Assembly: GCF_006636215.1 (NCBI RefSeq)
Contig: NZ_VIFM01000008.1
Location: 32,505 to 96,504 of the forward strand
DNA: 64,000 bases
Origin: Myxococcus llanfairpwllgwyngyllgogerychwyrndrobwllllantysiliogogogochensis
GTDB taxonomy: Bacteria; Myxococcota; Myxococcia; Myxococcales; Myxococcaceae
Reading direction: 5' to 3'
Shown: positions 32,252 through 44,256 of the stretch, one piece after another
How the letters are laid out: the number at the start of each line of letters is the position of its first letter
How positions within the stretch are numbered: the stretch's first letter is position 1
Position numbers and translations under genes: made by a program
Notes under the pieces: generated by a model
What the model was told of the DNA's origin: nothing
What the model saw: the letters and a program-made list of their open reading frames with translations, nothing else
The model's database searches: none

Positions 32252-33121
32252 TTACGGCCCCACATCCACGTCGCGGCTGAGCCAGCCCACTCCGCCGCGT
32301 CCGTCGCGCGCCACCACGTAGACGGTGATGCGCTGGGGCGTGGCGGGCGTCTCGTACTTCGACGTCGGGTCTCCGGGCCTGTTGTCCACCGGCTCCTGCG
32401 AGCGGAACTCCTTCACCTCGCCGTCACCCGTGGCGAACCAGCTGTAGAAGACCTGCTCCGTGCGCGGGCCGTCCTCCGCCGTGTACAGCTCCAGGCTGCC
32501 CTCCGTGAGCACCGGGCGGAAGACCACCTCCGCATCCAACGGCAACGGCCCCGTCAGCGTGGCGTCATTCCAGAGGATGTCCGCCACCGCCGGATTCTGA
32601 TTCGGCGCCGTCGTCGAGCGCACCAACACCTGCCTCACGCCCCGCTCCGTGCCCTCCGGCGTCCCCGAACCATCCGATGCCTCGTAGCCCACGAAGAGCG
32701 GAATGCCCTTCTCCAGCGCCTCGCGCGTGCGCGGGTCATCCGGGTTCGGCGTCCCTCCTCCATTGGGATTCGCCGCGACCAGCGCCTCCTGGAGCACCAC
32801 CTGCACGTTGGGGTCCTGGAGCGACAACATGCCGTCCGGCAGCGCCACACCGTTCACCCCGGGGCAACGGCCGTCGTACGGGTTGCCGTTGAAGCGACAC
32901 AGCGCATACGAGACGGTGACGGGACGCGCGTCCGGCGTCACCGCCAGCGCGCTGAACGTCATCGGCCCGGGCAACGCCCCGGTGTCCGGGTCCAACACCA
33001 GCTCGGGCGGCTCCGCGCGGATGCCCAGCACCCGCACCCGGCGGATTTCACTCTGCAACTCGAAGTCGGGGCCGCAGGCAAGCAGCAGCGCGGCCAGTGT
33101 GACGAAGACTCGCGTGCGCAT
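32252..33121 (-). CDS. Outer-membrane lipoprotein partnered with TonB receptor
   Basis: 289 residues with a signal sequence and lipobox-like end (AALLLACG). The mature part is beta-rich, likely two or more immunoglobulin-like or PKD-like modules (MTFSALAVTPDARPVTVSYA, VFYSWFATGDGEVKEFRS, QRITVYVVARDGRGG). The start ATG is two bases past the stop of the TonB-dependent receptor gene, so translation is probably coupled. By analogy with SusD-type partners, a surface lipoprotein may capture substrate for the receptor, although it is not a SusD sequence. It is the last gene of a three-gene operon with an OmpA-like protein. Confidence 0.78.
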   Translation of the reverse strand: MRTRVFVTLAALLLACGPDFELQSEIRRVRVLGIRAEPPELVLDPDTGALPGPMTFSALAVTPDARPVTVSYALCRFNGNPYDGRCPGVNGVALPDGMLSLQDPNVQVVLQEALVAANPNGGGTPNPDDPRTREALEKGIPLFVGYEASDGSGTPEGTERGVRQVLVRSTTAPNQNPAVADILWNDATLTGPLPLDAEVVFRPVLTEGSLELYTAEDGPRTEQVFYSWFATGDGEVKEFRSQEPVDNRPGDPTSKYETPATPQRITVYVVARDGRGGVGWLSRDVDVGP

Positions 33122-33123
33122 GC

Positions 33124-35754
33124 TCAGAAACTCCCCTTGGCGCCGATGACCGGGAGGATGGGCAGTCCCTCGAAGTAGGCGCTCTCGGTGTAGTTGTAGT
33201 TGTAGGCGATGCCTTCCACCGCCGCGTTGTTGTAGGCGTTCGTCAAATCCAGATAGAGGTCCAACGTCCACTTGTCGAAGACGAAAATCTTGTCCACGCG
33301 CACGTCCAACTGATTGAACGACGGCAGCCGCCGCGAGTTCACTCCCGCGAACAGCGGCAGGAACACGTCGGTGCCGTCATCCCTCACCGAGCCCACCACC
33401 GGCGTCGTCGGATTGCCCGACGCGAAGCGGAAGCGCGCCCCCACCTCCCAGCCCCTGGGCAACTTGTACGAGGCAATGGCCGTCAGCACGTGCGTCTGGT
33501 CGTTGTCGAACAAGCGCCAGTTCGCCCCGGGCGCGTCCCGACGCTCGCTCCTGCTGAGCGTGTACGCAATCCAGCCGAACAGGCGCTCCGTCAGCGAGCG
33601 GCGGATGAGAATCTCCAGGCCATACACACGGCCGACGCCCCCGTTCTTCAACCGCTCCGGCACCAGCTCCCCGTCCCGCTCCACCAGCGCGTCCGAGCGG
33701 CTGATGAGATTGTCCAGGTCGTTGTAGAAGACCTCGCCGCTGACGAACCACTCCTGCCGCGGCTGCCACTCCGCGCCCACGCCGTACTGGAGCGAGCGCT
33801 TCGCCGACAGGTCCGGATTGCCGAACGCGAGGCTGGGCTCATCCTGCACCGGAGGCCCGTGGTACACGCCCGCGCCACCCTTCAGCGTCAGCGTGTCCGT
33901 CAGCGAATAGCGCACCGCGAGGCGCGGGTTCAGCGTGCGCTTCACTTCCTTCTGGTCCGTGAAGATATACCCCTCGTACCGCACGCCCGGCACCACCAAT
34001 AGCCCCTTGAACGGACGCCAACGCCCTTCAATCCACAGCGAAGGGAAGTACTGGAGGAAGTCGCCGTCGGTGGTGAGGAGGTCCTCGGTGATGAGCGGGC
34101 TGGGCGGCTCGCCCTCGCGCGGCGGACGCTGGATGCGCGCCTTGACGTTCGCGAAGTTGCTCGTCACGTCCACGCCACCCGCCAGGGTGAAGGGCTCGAC
34201 CAGGGCATACTCCGCGGTGGCGCGCAGGTTCAGGTCCGTGGAGGCGATGCGCAGGTTGCGGTCGCCAATCTCGAACTCCACCAGCGTGTTGCCCACCAGC
34301 GCGTGCGTGTCCAACGTGAGCCGATCCGCGCGGTACTGGTGGCGCAGCCGCAGTTGGTTGAAGCCCGTGGTGACCTCCAGGTTGCCGTTGACGGTGGGGT
34401 CGTTGTCCGACGGCCGGTCGAACACCAGCCCCAACCTGTCGCGCGAGGTGATGCCCTGCAGCGTGAAGGTGTGGCGCGACAGCGGCTTCCACACCAGCTT
34501 GAGCTGCGCGTCGTAGTAGCGCGGCGCCACCTGGAGGCTCGGGCCGTCGCCCTCCGGAATCACGCCCAGCACGATGTCGATGTACGAACGCCGACCGCCA
34601 ATCGCGAACCCCAACGTGTCCGTAATCGGCCCCTCAATCACCGCGTTGGATTCAATGAGGCTCACGCCCACGGTGCCGTGGATGCGGTCCATCTTCGGCT
34701 CGCGGCTGTTCACGTTGATGACGCCGCCGGTGATGTCGCCGTAGTACGAGGAGAAGTTGCCGGGCAGGTAGTCCAGCGACTCCAGCAGCTCGGAGTTGTA
34801 GACGGAGGTCAGGCCGCCAAAGTGGAACAGCAGGGGGATGCGCTGGCCGTCCAGGAAGACGCCGGACTCCTGCGGGCTGGTGCCTCGAATCACGAGCGCG
34901 CCGCCGTTGAACGCGGGCCGCGCGACGCCGGGCAGGTTCTGCACCACCTTCAGCGTGTCGCCCTGCGTACCGGGCACGCGCTGCACCTCCGCCACCTGGA
35001 GCGTGGTGCTCGTCACTTCCTTGCGCTCACGGTCGCTTCTCACCACCGTCTCGAAGGGGCTGAAGATGCGCTTCTGCACGTAGTACGTGGCGCGCGTCTC
35101 CAGGCCCTCGGACATCGTCTCCTTCGTCTTGAAGCGGTCATACCCGCCCTGCACCACCAGCACCTCGTGGGTGCCCAGGGGCACGCCCCGGAAGGAGAAG
35201 CGCCCCTCCGCGTCCGCGACGGTGGACAGGTCCAGCTCCGGCAACACGATTTCCGCGCCGTTGAGCGGCTTGCGCGTGCCGCGCTCCAGCGCCTGACCGC
35301 TGAAGTTCACCGGCGCCTCCGGCTGCGAGACACCTCCGTCCTCCGTGGGCTCGGGCGCCACGGGCCGGAAGACGAACTGGTACGCGTACTGGATGCGCAC
35401 CGGCGACGGGACGTTGTCCACCTCGGCCGGGGAGAACTGGAACTGCTTCACCGCCTCCACCGCGGCCTCGTCGAAGCCGTGCCCCGCGGGCTGCGTGACT
35501 TCGACGTTCGTGACGGCGCCCGTCTCCGAGATGTCGATGAACATCACCACCGTCCCCTCCAACTGCTGGGCGGCGGCTTCGGCGGGATACGGCGCTTCCA
35601 CCTGGCGCAGGAGCTCGGGTGGCTTCGTCAGCACACCGGTGGGGACTCCCGCATCGGGGTCGGCGACGCCGCCATCCGGGGCCTGGGCCAGCGCCCCGGT
35701 GGCAACGAGGAAGCAGAAGACGGTGAAGAGCGTTTTCATGAGGGAGGGGCGCAC
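33124..35754 (-). CDS. TonB-dependent receptor with N-terminal TonB C-terminal-like domain
   Basis: 876 residues starting at a GTG with GGGAGG upstream; an ATG five codons later also precedes the signal peptide (MKTLFTVFCFLVATGALAQA). Domain order: an acidic Pro-rich segment; a TonB-C-like domain (about 45-125: YPAEAAAQQLEGTVVMFIDI, TNVEVTQPAGHGFDEAAVEA); a carboxypeptidase-regulatory-like fold (about 150-225: GTRKPLNGAEIVLPEL); the plug (about 230-340: VVQNLPGVARPAFNGGALVI); then a 22-strand-type barrel ending in Phe. Having a transducer-like domain inside the receptor is unusual outside this lineage. Substrate unknown; the operon has an OmpA-like protein upstream and a lipoprotein downstream. 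Confidence 0.88.
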   Translation of the reverse strand: MRPSLMKTLFTVFCFLVATGALAQAPDGGVADPDAGVPTGVLTKPPELLRQVEAPYPAEAAAQQLEGTVVMFIDISETGAVTNVEVTQPAGHGFDEAAVEAVKQFQFSPAEVDNVPSPVRIQYAYQFVFRPVAPEPTEDGGVSQPEAPVNFSGQALERGTRKPLNGAEIVLPELDLSTVADAEGRFSFRGVPLGTHEVLVVQGGYDRFKTKETMSEGLETRATYYVQKRIFSPFETVVRSDRERKEVTSTTLQVAEVQRVPGTQGDTLKVVQNLPGVARPAFNGGALVIRGTSPQESGVFLDGQRIPLLFHFGGLTSVYNSELLESLDYLPGNFSSYYGDITGGVINVNSREPKMDRIHGTVGVSLIESNAVIEGPITDTLGFAIGGRRSYIDIVLGVIPEGDGPSLQVAPRYYDAQLKLVWKPLSRHTFTLQGITSRDRLGLVFDRPSDNDPTVNGNLEVTTGFNQLRLRHQYRADRLTLDTHALVGNTLVEFEIGDRNLRIASTDLNLRATAEYALVEPFTLAGGVDVTSNFANVKARIQRPPREGEPPSPLITEDLLTTDGDFLQYFPSLWIEGRWRPFKGLLVVPGVRYEGYIFTDQKEVKRTLNPRLAVRYSLTDTLTLKGGAGVYHGPPVQDEPSLAFGNPDLSAKRSLQYGVGAEWQPRQEWFVSGEVFYNDLDNLISRSDALVERDGELVPERLKNGGVGRVYGLEILIRRSLTERLFGWIAYTLSRSERRDAPGANWRLFDNDQTHVLTAIASYKLPRGWEVGARFRFASGNPTTPVVGSVRDDGTDVFLPLFAGVNSRRLPSFNQLDVRVDKIFVFDKWTLDLYLDLTNAYNNAAVEGIAYNYNYTESAYFEGLPILPVIGAKGSF

Positions 35755-35777
35755 CTACGCGCGCCCTCCCGAAGCTC

Positions 35778-36581
35778 TCACAACTTGGGCGCGAGGACGA
35801 TTTCGATGCGCCGGTTCAGGCTGCGGTTTTCCGGCGAATCATTGGCGGCGATCGGCTGGTACTGGCCGTACCCCGCCGCCGACAACGTCGTCGGGTCGAC
35901 ACCCGCGTCCTGGAGCGCCCGGACCACCGCCATGGCCCGCGCCAGGCTCAGCTCCCAGTTGGTGGGGAACTGACCGCCGCCCGTGGGCACGTCGTCCGTG
36001 TGGCCCTCCACGCGGACAATCTTCCCCTGCACCGTCTTGAGCGCGTCGGCGATCTTGTTCAGCGCCGCCACGCCCTCCTTGCCCACCCGCGCGGAGCCGG
36101 AGGCGAAGAGAATCTTGTCCTTGAGCTGCACCGTCATGCGGCCCTTGAGCTCGGACAGCTCGATTTTGCCCTCCGAAATCTCCGACTTGAGGCTCTGCGC
36201 CAGGTTCTCGTACTCGGAGCTCTTCTTCTCCAGCTCCTCCTTCGCCTGCGCCAGCTTCTTGGAGTTGCGCGCCAGCTCGTCATTGAGCGCGGCCAGCTGC
36301 GCGTTCTGCTCCTGCAACGCGCGGCGCTCGGCGGCGCCCGCCGTGAGGCGAGACTCGGAGGTGGTCAGCCGCGTCTCCAGCGCTGTCTTCTCCTGCTCCA
36401 GCGCGGCGATCTTCTCCTCCAGCTCCTTCACCTTGGCCTCGGCGGCCTCGCGAGCACCCTTCTCGTCGGTGAGTCCCTTGGTGAGCTGCTCCGCCTCCAG
36501 GGCCTTCGCGTCGAACTTGCCCTGCGAAACGCATCCCGTGGAGAGCGCGACGAATGCCGCCAGAATCAGCCGTGTCCGCAT
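35778..36581 (-). CDS. OmpA/Pal-family coiled-coil lipoprotein
   Basis: 267 residues. Signal sequence with lipobox-like end (ALSTGC), a long coiled coil (about 25-150: AEAKVKELEEKIAALEQEKT and following), then an OmpA-type peptidoglycan-binding domain (about 155-267) with the usual helix/sheet elements VRVEGHTDDVP and SLNRRIEIVLAP, where the Asp and Arg bind diaminopimelate. It should tether the outer membrane or a receptor complex to peptidoglycan. It is the first gene of the operon, 23 bases ahead of the TonB-dependent receptor. The start at MRTRLI is supported by GGGAG upstream; a longer frame has no signal sequence. Confidence 0.88.
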   Translation of the reverse strand: MRTRLILAAFVALSTGCVSQGKFDAKALEAEQLTKGLTDEKGAREAAEAKVKELEEKIAALEQEKTALETRLTTSESRLTAGAAERRALQEQNAQLAALNDELARNSKKLAQAKEELEKKSSEYENLAQSLKSEISEGKIELSELKGRMTVQLKDKILFASGSARVGKEGVAALNKIADALKTVQGKIVRVEGHTDDVPTGGGQFPTNWELSLARAMAVVRALQDAGVDPTTLSAAGYGQYQPIAANDSPENRSLNRRIEIVLAPKL

Positions 36582-36721
36582 ATGTATGAGTTCTCCCGAC
36601 AACGATGGTTGGAGCACCACCTTACTGCTCGGGAGCGCCAAGGTCAGGAAGAACCCACACGGGCATTTCGCCAGCCCGGCGCCCTGGCGGGTGGGCCAGG
36701 GGGGCCACGGCGGCGCGGCCC

Positions 36722-37276
36722 TCAGCGCGGGAAGATGGGGTGCACGTCCAGCCAGACGGAGAAGAGCGCATCGGCGAACGTCTTGCCGGGGATGAAGACG
36801 CCGCCGCTGGCCGCGCCGCCGATCTCCAGTCCGCCCCCGGGCGTGTAGGTGATGATGAGGTCCCCGCCCTTCTCCACGTCACGCATGGAGTCGAGCATGA
36901 CGCCCAGCTGCTGGGACAAGGGCCCCTCGCGCAGCTCCGCGCTGCGGTTCAGGCCGTTGCGGAGGCTGTCCACGAGCTGCGAGCGGGTGATGTCGCGCAG
37001 GAAGCGGAAGTGCAGCCGCTTCACGGAGTTGGAGGCGATGGCCTCCGACGCGCTGCGTGGGCGGTCCTCCAGATAGAGGCTCCACACGTAGACCTTGAAG
37101 ATGAAGCGCTTGTGCAGCTCCATGTGGGCGAGCTCCACCGTGCGCCCCTGGAGCGTCATCGAGTCCGGCATGCGGACCCCGCCCACCTGCTTCTGTCCTG
37201 CCTGCGCCACGCCCGTCGCCAGAACCAACCCCAGCACGAGCCACTGCGCGCTCTTCCGCCACGCCTGCTCTCTCAT
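36722..37276 (-). CDS. Chalcone-isomerase-like secreted protein
   Basis: 184 residues with an N-terminal signal peptide (LVLGLVLATGVAQAGQ). The mature sequence matches the bacterial chalcone-isomerase-like fold (GVRMPDSMTLQGRTVELAHM, FKVYVWSLYLEDRP, LHFRFLRDITRSQLVDSLRNG, GVFIPGKTFADALFSVWL). Related plant proteins are isomerases or fatty-acid-binding proteins; bacterial members are usually of unknown role and often bind fatty acids. The start is taken at the ATG before the signal peptide, as the long upstream extension is Pro-rich and unlike the family. Export suggests a periplasmic lipid-binding role, as inference. Confidence 0.8.
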   Translation of the reverse strand: MREQAWRKSAQWLVLGLVLATGVAQAGQKQVGGVRMPDSMTLQGRTVELAHMELHKRFIFKVYVWSLYLEDRPRSASEAIASNSVKRLHFRFLRDITRSQLVDSLRNGLNRSAELREGPLSQQLGVMLDSMRDVEKGGDLIITYTPGGGLEIGGAASGGVFIPGKTFADALFSVWLDVHPIFPR

Positions 37277-37586
37277 GCGTCCGACCCCCGCCCCGTCCGA
37301 GTACGGTGCCGGGATAGGTGCACACGCCCCCGCCCCGCCGCCAGCAGATCCGTCCGTGCCCCTGTGGTCTGGTGGACGGAGAAGACCGCCGGTGAGTCCC
37401 AGCCCACGCCCGGTGTCAAACCCACGGAGGGACCGCCGGGGCACCAGGTCGGGAGCAGGAGGGGGATGTGGGGGTGATTCAGGGCCATGACGCTCGTTGG
37501 AGAACATACCAGTGCTCTCCGACGTACGGGGCAGCAGGCTTCATGACAGGTCGGGTTCCGGGCATCCGGGCCGGCCAGGCGGGGGG
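37277..37586. other. Intergenic stretch without a recognisable gene
   Basis: About 310 bases between the chalcone-isomerase-like gene and the KAS III gene. Long open frames cross it in several frames, but they are shadows of neighbours and have no family match. It probably holds the promoter of the former gene. No strong hairpin or operator was found by eye. Confidence 0.5.
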
Positions 37587-38597
37587 TCAGGGGGTGCCAG
37601 CGCGGGTGCGCTCGAGCAGGGCGCCGGCCCAGGTGAGGCCGCTGCCGACGACGCTGAGCACCACCGCGTCGCCCAGGGAGGAGTCGTCCCAGTGCTCGCT
37701 CAGCACGCCTGGAGCCCCGGCCGCGCCGGTGTTTCCCCGGAGGTGGACGTTGAAGCGGTGGCGGGACTCGGGCACCTCGCAGCGGCGCTGGACGGCCTCC
37801 AGCATGCGCAGGTTGGCCTGGTGGCCGATGAAGGTGACGTCCTCGTTGCCCTTGCCGGGGTGCTGGGCCAGGTAGTGGGCGCGCAAATCCAGGAACGTCT
37901 CGCCCGCGCGGCGGATGGCGAACTTCTGCACCTCCGCGCCGTGCTGGGTGAAGTGGCCGATGCGTGGCACCCGCACCTTGTCCGCGCCCGACGGGTCTCC
38001 CGCCAGCCGCGTCTCGGTGATTCGCCACCGCCCGGGCACGCGAGGAGAGAGCACCGCCGCCGCCGAGCCGTCCCCCCACAGCACCGCGCTGGAGCGGTCC
38101 GTGTAGTCGACGACGCGCGTGGAGTTGTCCATGTTCACCACGAGCACGTAGTCCGGCAGGCGCTCCGGCCGCATGCCCGTGAGGAAGTGCAGCTGCGTGC
38201 AGAACGAGGAGCAGGCGCTCTGGAGGTCCACCGCCGGAGCGTCGATGCCCAGCACCTGCGCCACGCGGTTGGATTCGGCGGGGATGCACTCGTCCGGGCT
38301 GCAGCCGCCCGCGACGACGAGGCCGATGTCGGACGGCTTCAGCCCCGCGCGCTCGAGCGCCATCCGCGACGCCCGCGCCCCGGTCTCCGCGTTGCTGAAG
38401 AGGGCCGCTTCCTGCGCGGCCCGCACGTCCCGGTTGCGCGTCTCCCGCAGGTACTCCAGCGGCAGCACCGTGTGACGGGAGCGGATGCCCACCCGCTCCA
38501 GAATCCACGCGTCCGAGGTCTCGAGCCCCAGCTCCTCGAGGAAGGCGTTGGTCAGGAGGTTGGGCGGATGGAAGTGGCCGAGCGCGTGCAGGAACAT
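37587..38597 (-). CDS. 3-oxoacyl-ACP synthase III-type ketosynthase
   Basis: 336 residues of the KAS III (FabH-like) fold with all three catalytic residues: Cys129 in QSACSSFCT, His259 in GHQANLRML and Asn289 in RGNTGAAGAPG. Such enzymes condense an acyl-CoA or acyl-ACP primer with malonyl-ACP, starting fatty acid or specialised-metabolite chains; a primer specificity cannot be read from sequence. The absence of adjoining FabD/FabG/ACP genes suggests it serves a branch pathway or a broad pool. It stands alone; a signal peptide is absent. The N-terminal ALGHFHPPNLLTNAFLEELG fits the family start. Confidence 0.9.
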   Translation of the reverse strand: MFLHALGHFHPPNLLTNAFLEELGLETSDAWILERVGIRSRHTVLPLEYLRETRNRDVRAAQEAALFSNAETGARASRMALERAGLKPSDIGLVVAGGCSPDECIPAESNRVAQVLGIDAPAVDLQSACSSFCTQLHFLTGMRPERLPDYVLVVNMDNSTRVVDYTDRSSAVLWGDGSAAAVLSPRVPGRWRITETRLAGDPSGADKVRVPRIGHFTQHGAEVQKFAIRRAGETFLDLRAHYLAQHPGKGNEDVTFIGHQANLRMLEAVQRRCEVPESRHRFNVHLRGNTGAAGAPGVLSEHWDDSSLGDAVVLSVVGSGLTWAGALLERTRAGTP

Positions 38598-38740
38598 GTG
38601 AACCCTCTAACCACGAACCCTGCCCATTCTCTGTCAGCGCCCTGTCACGCCTTCGCCACTCCGCGGAGCAACCAGCCATTCATGCGGCGCGCCGGACCAT
38701 TCCCGTCACACCTTCGCCACGCCGCTGACGCGCCGTGTCG

Positions 38741-39667
38741 TCACTTCTTCGGCGGTGGTGGCAAGACCCTGGTGGTGAGCACGAGGCGCGAGTCGCCCTT
38801 GCCCGTGACGCGCATGCCCAGCTCGAACAGCTCCGGAGTCGGGGTGAGCTTCAGGGGCCCGGCCATGGAGAAGCTGGTGAGCACGATGCCGGCGGCCAGG
38901 ATGTTCATCGTTCCCTGGTAGGTGACGGACATCGCCACGGGGCTCTCCTCGTCCGCGGGGACCTCCAGCGTGGTGGACACCGTGAAGACGCCCACGGGCC
39001 CGCGCGCCTCGTGGCGAATCTCCGAGAGCTGGATGCGGGTGTCCTTGAACACCACCCCGTCGCCGCCGCCGCCTTTCTGGAGGCTGTCCTGGAACGCCTT
39101 GGCGACGCGCTCCACGCTGTCGCCAATCTTGAGCGGCGCTTCGGGGAAGGCGGCGACGATGGGGTCCTCCTCGCCCAGCCCCTCCAGGTCCGAGACCACC
39201 ATCTCCCGCACCTGCTTCGTCACGGCCATGCCATCGAGGTCCGTCACCGCGATGCGCCCCTTCTTGAACTCCCCCAGGTAGCTCTTGCCGCTGACGGCGG
39301 CCACCTCGCGCGTCTCCTTGCCGTTGCCGTCCTTCGTCACGTCCTGCACTTCGCCGTAGGCAATCTTCCGCTGGGTGACGATGCGCCCCTTCGCCGCGAG
39401 CGTGGTGAGGACCTGGTTCTGGACCATCGCGCTCTTCAGCGAGATGGACTCCGGCTCCATCTCCGGCGCGGTGACGGAGAACTCCTGCGTCATCTCCATC
39501 CGAAGCCGCTGCTCCTCGGACTCCCCCACCACGGCGTCCTTCTTGGTGAAGCGAATCGTCCGGCCCTGCTCGTCCCCGTCGCCCTTCACCTCGTCGCCCT
39601 GGGCTCCCAGCGAAACGGACGACAACGACATCACCGCGACAGCGACCCACGACCACATTCGGCGCAT
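38741..39667 (-). CDS. Exported protein of unknown function
   Basis: 308 residues. An N-terminal signal peptide (VAVAVMSLSSVSLGAQ) is followed by a charged, mostly beta sequence with regular alternation, for example VVAAFPEAPLKIGDSVERVA and HEARGPVGVFTVSTTLEVPA, ending in a Pro/Lys tail (LPPPPKK). The pattern resembles bacterial proteins that report on substrate levels, such as DUF6263-like exported proteins, but the match is too weak to name. It is likely periplasmic. Neighbours on both sides are separate transcription units; the molybdopterin oxidoreductase gene is divergent with 121 bases between. Confidence 0.65.
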   Translation of the reverse strand: MRRMWSWVAVAVMSLSSVSLGAQGDEVKGDGDEQGRTIRFTKKDAVVGESEEQRLRMEMTQEFSVTAPEMEPESISLKSAMVQNQVLTTLAAKGRIVTQRKIAYGEVQDVTKDGNGKETREVAAVSGKSYLGEFKKGRIAVTDLDGMAVTKQVREMVVSDLEGLGEEDPIVAAFPEAPLKIGDSVERVAKAFQDSLQKGGGGDGVVFKDTRIQLSEIRHEARGPVGVFTVSTTLEVPADEESPVAMSVTYQGTMNILAAGIVLTSFSMAGPLKLTPTPELFELGMRVTGKGDSRLVLTTRVLPPPPKK

Positions 39668-39788
39668 TTGTTCCCCTCTCGCCGCAATCCTTTCATGTGC
39701 TTGCCGTCACCGTCAGCCTTGAAACCGCAGAGCGAAACGCGGCGCTGACAGGCATTGGCGCTGTCATGGGCGATGTAGAGTGCCGCGC

Positions 39789-42005
<2,217 letters not shown>

Positions 42006-43237
42006 GCGCGCCGGCCGCGACGAAGACGAGCTGCACCAGATGGCTCAGCAGCGCCACCGACATGGCGCGCGCGGTGGTGGTGTCCAACACGCCCGCCGCC
42101 AGCGCGAAGGCGCCGTCGCTGACGCCCAGTTGCCCGGGCACCAGCGAGCCCACCGCCAGTGCGCAGAGGTAGAGACCTTGCGAGAAGAGGGCCTGCACCA
42201 GCGACGTGTCGATGCCCACCGCGTGCGTCAGCACCGCGTACTGCGCCACCTGCAGCGTGCGGCTGCCCAGGAAGGCCAGCACGGGTCCCCAGGGCAGCAA
42301 CGTGCCGTGACAGGCCGTCACGCGGAACTGCTCCGTGTGGTGGGCCCAGCGCTGGGAGCGGCGCGCGAGCCACGCACAGGGCTTGCGTGCGCGCATGCAC
42401 GCGCGCAGGCCGGTGGAGGCCACCACCAGCACCACGCCATGGCCCAGCATGGCCAGGGTGAAGGCGGACCAGCCCGTCAGCAGGAAGGACGCCGCGGCGC
42501 AGGGAAAGGAGATGAGCCCCCCCGCCGCCAGCGAGGCCGCCTGCGATGTGGCCGCCGCCGCGGTGGCCGTGGCGCCTCCCATGTGAGGCGACAGCAGCGC
42601 CGCCTTGGTCGCCTCCGCCGCCGCGCGACCCGCGGGCGCCATGCTGGACACCGCCGTGCCGATGAGCTGCGCGCGCGCCAGTACCTTCAGCGGGACGTGC
42701 TCCGCCCTGGCGCCATAGGAGGCGCGCGTCGCGAGTGCGTCCATGCCCTGACGTCCCAGCTCCAGCAGCGCCACCCACGGCAGCCAGGGCGCCGCGGCCA
42801 GCAGCACCCCGCCCAGCTCCTGGGGTCCTGCCTTTCGCACCAGCAGCGCCAGCATCCCCAGTCCGGCCACCGCGAAGACGGGCCGCAGCAGCCCCGTCAC
42901 CTTTCGTCGCCAGGACCCCGACACCGAAGGCACCGCCATCGCGGCATCCATCGGTCGGCCGAGGGTCATTTCCCCGCGCGCGTTGCTCACCGTCGCCTCC
43001 TCACCATCCCTGCGCCCCGAGTCACCGTGGAAGGTGGACAGCCCCCCACGGGATGGCGAGGGCCGTCCGCCGCACGGCGGCCACCTCCCTCTTCCCGCGT
43101 CAGCCGGTGGACATCCGAGCCTGGTCCCCCCACCCCGGAGCACCGGTTGCCCGAGCGACGCGGAGTGCGTGCTCGGCTCCGGCGCCGAAGGTCGCTAGGG
43201 TGAGGGCCCGATTTCCCGCGCGCACACGGAGCAACAC

Positions 43238-44224
43238 ATGAAAGCGGTCCGGTTTTCGAAGTTCGGGCACCCGTTGAAAGTGGTGGAGGTGGTGGAGGAG
43301 CCCGACGCGGAGCTGAAGTCGGGTGAGGTCCGCATCGAAGTGTTGGCCGCGCCCATCAATCCCTCGGACGTGCTCACCCTCTCCGGACAGTACGGCTCGC
43401 TGCCCAAGCTGCCGGCGGTGCCGGGCAACGAGGGCGTGGGCCGCGTGGTGGAGGTGAAGGACTCCTCGGCGGTGAAGGTGGGAGACGTCGTCTTCCTGCC
43501 GCTGGGCTCGGGGACGTGGCGCACCCACCTGGTCGCCCCCGCCGAGGGACTGACGCCGGTGCCCAAGGGCACGGACGTGAAGCAGGCGTCCATGCTGTTC
43601 GTCAACCCGCCCACCGCGGACATCATGCTGCGCGAGTTCGTCACCCTCCAGTCCGGAGACTGGGTGCTCCAGAACGCGGCCAACTCCGCGGTGGGCCGCT
43701 ATCTCATCACCCTGGCGAAGCAGGCTGGCTACAAGACGCTCAACGTCGTGCGCCGCGAGGAGCTGGCGCCGGAGCTGCTCGCGCTGGGCGCGGATGTCGT
43801 GCTCACGGACACGGACGATTTGCCGGAGCGGGTGCGCGCGGCGACAGGCGGCGCGAAGGTGCGGCTGGCCATCGATGGCGTGGGCGGCGACTCCACGCGG
43901 CGGCTCGGCGACTCGCTCGCCACCGGTGGCACGGTGGTCAACTACGGCGTCATGAGCGGCAAGGGCCCCAAGCTGTCGGCGGCGGCCACCATCTTCAAGG
44001 ACATCACCCTGCGCGGCTTCTGGCTGGTGCTGTGGTTGAAGCGCGCCGAGCGCGAGCACCAGCGCGACACCTACGCCCGGCTGTCGAAGCTCCTGGCGGA
44101 CGGCACGCTGAAGACGGCGGTGGAAGGCACCTTCTCGCTGGACGCCATCCAGGAAGCCCTGGCGCGCGCCATGGAAGGTGGACGGGGCGGCAAGGTGCTG
44201 CTCACGCCCAACGGTCCGGTTTGA
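43238..44224 (+). CDS. MDR-family enoyl-thioester reductase-like protein
   Basis: 328 residues of the medium-chain dehydrogenase/reductase superfamily without catalytic zinc. It resembles mitochondrial 2-enoyl thioester reductase (MECR/Etr1): INPSDVLTLSGQYG, PAVPGNEGVG, the cofactor loop NAANSAVGRYLI and LNVVRREEL, which points to NADPH-dependent reduction of trans-2-enoyl-CoA or -ACP. The MECR-type active Tyr lies around SGQYGSLP. The start is supported by GGAG nine bases upstream. An SDR gene follows 32 bases later on the same strand, so both probably form an operon in lipid or alcohol metabolism. Confidence 0.85.
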   Translation: MKAVRFSKFGHPLKVVEVVEEPDAELKSGEVRIEVLAAPINPSDVLTLSGQYGSLPKLPAVPGNEGVGRVVEVKDSSAVKVGDVVFLPLGSGTWRTHLVAPAEGLTPVPKGTDVKQASMLFVNPPTADIMLREFVTLQSGDWVLQNAANSAVGRYLITLAKQAGYKTLNVVRREELAPELLALGADVVLTDTDDLPERVRAATGGAKVRLAIDGVGGDSTRRLGDSLATGGTVVNYGVMSGKGPKLSAAATIFKDITLRGFWLVLWLKRAEREHQRDTYARLSKLLADGTLKTAVEGTFSLDAIQEALARAMEGGRGGKVLLTPNGPV

Positions 44225-44256
44225 TTCCGACTCGCAGCCCTGAAAGGCACACGACG

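Noticed and set aside
37273..38679. 468-codon open frame overlapping the KAS III gene in another frame
   Set aside because: The KAS III frame contains the Cys-His-Asn triad; this one is Arg/Gly-rich without homology.
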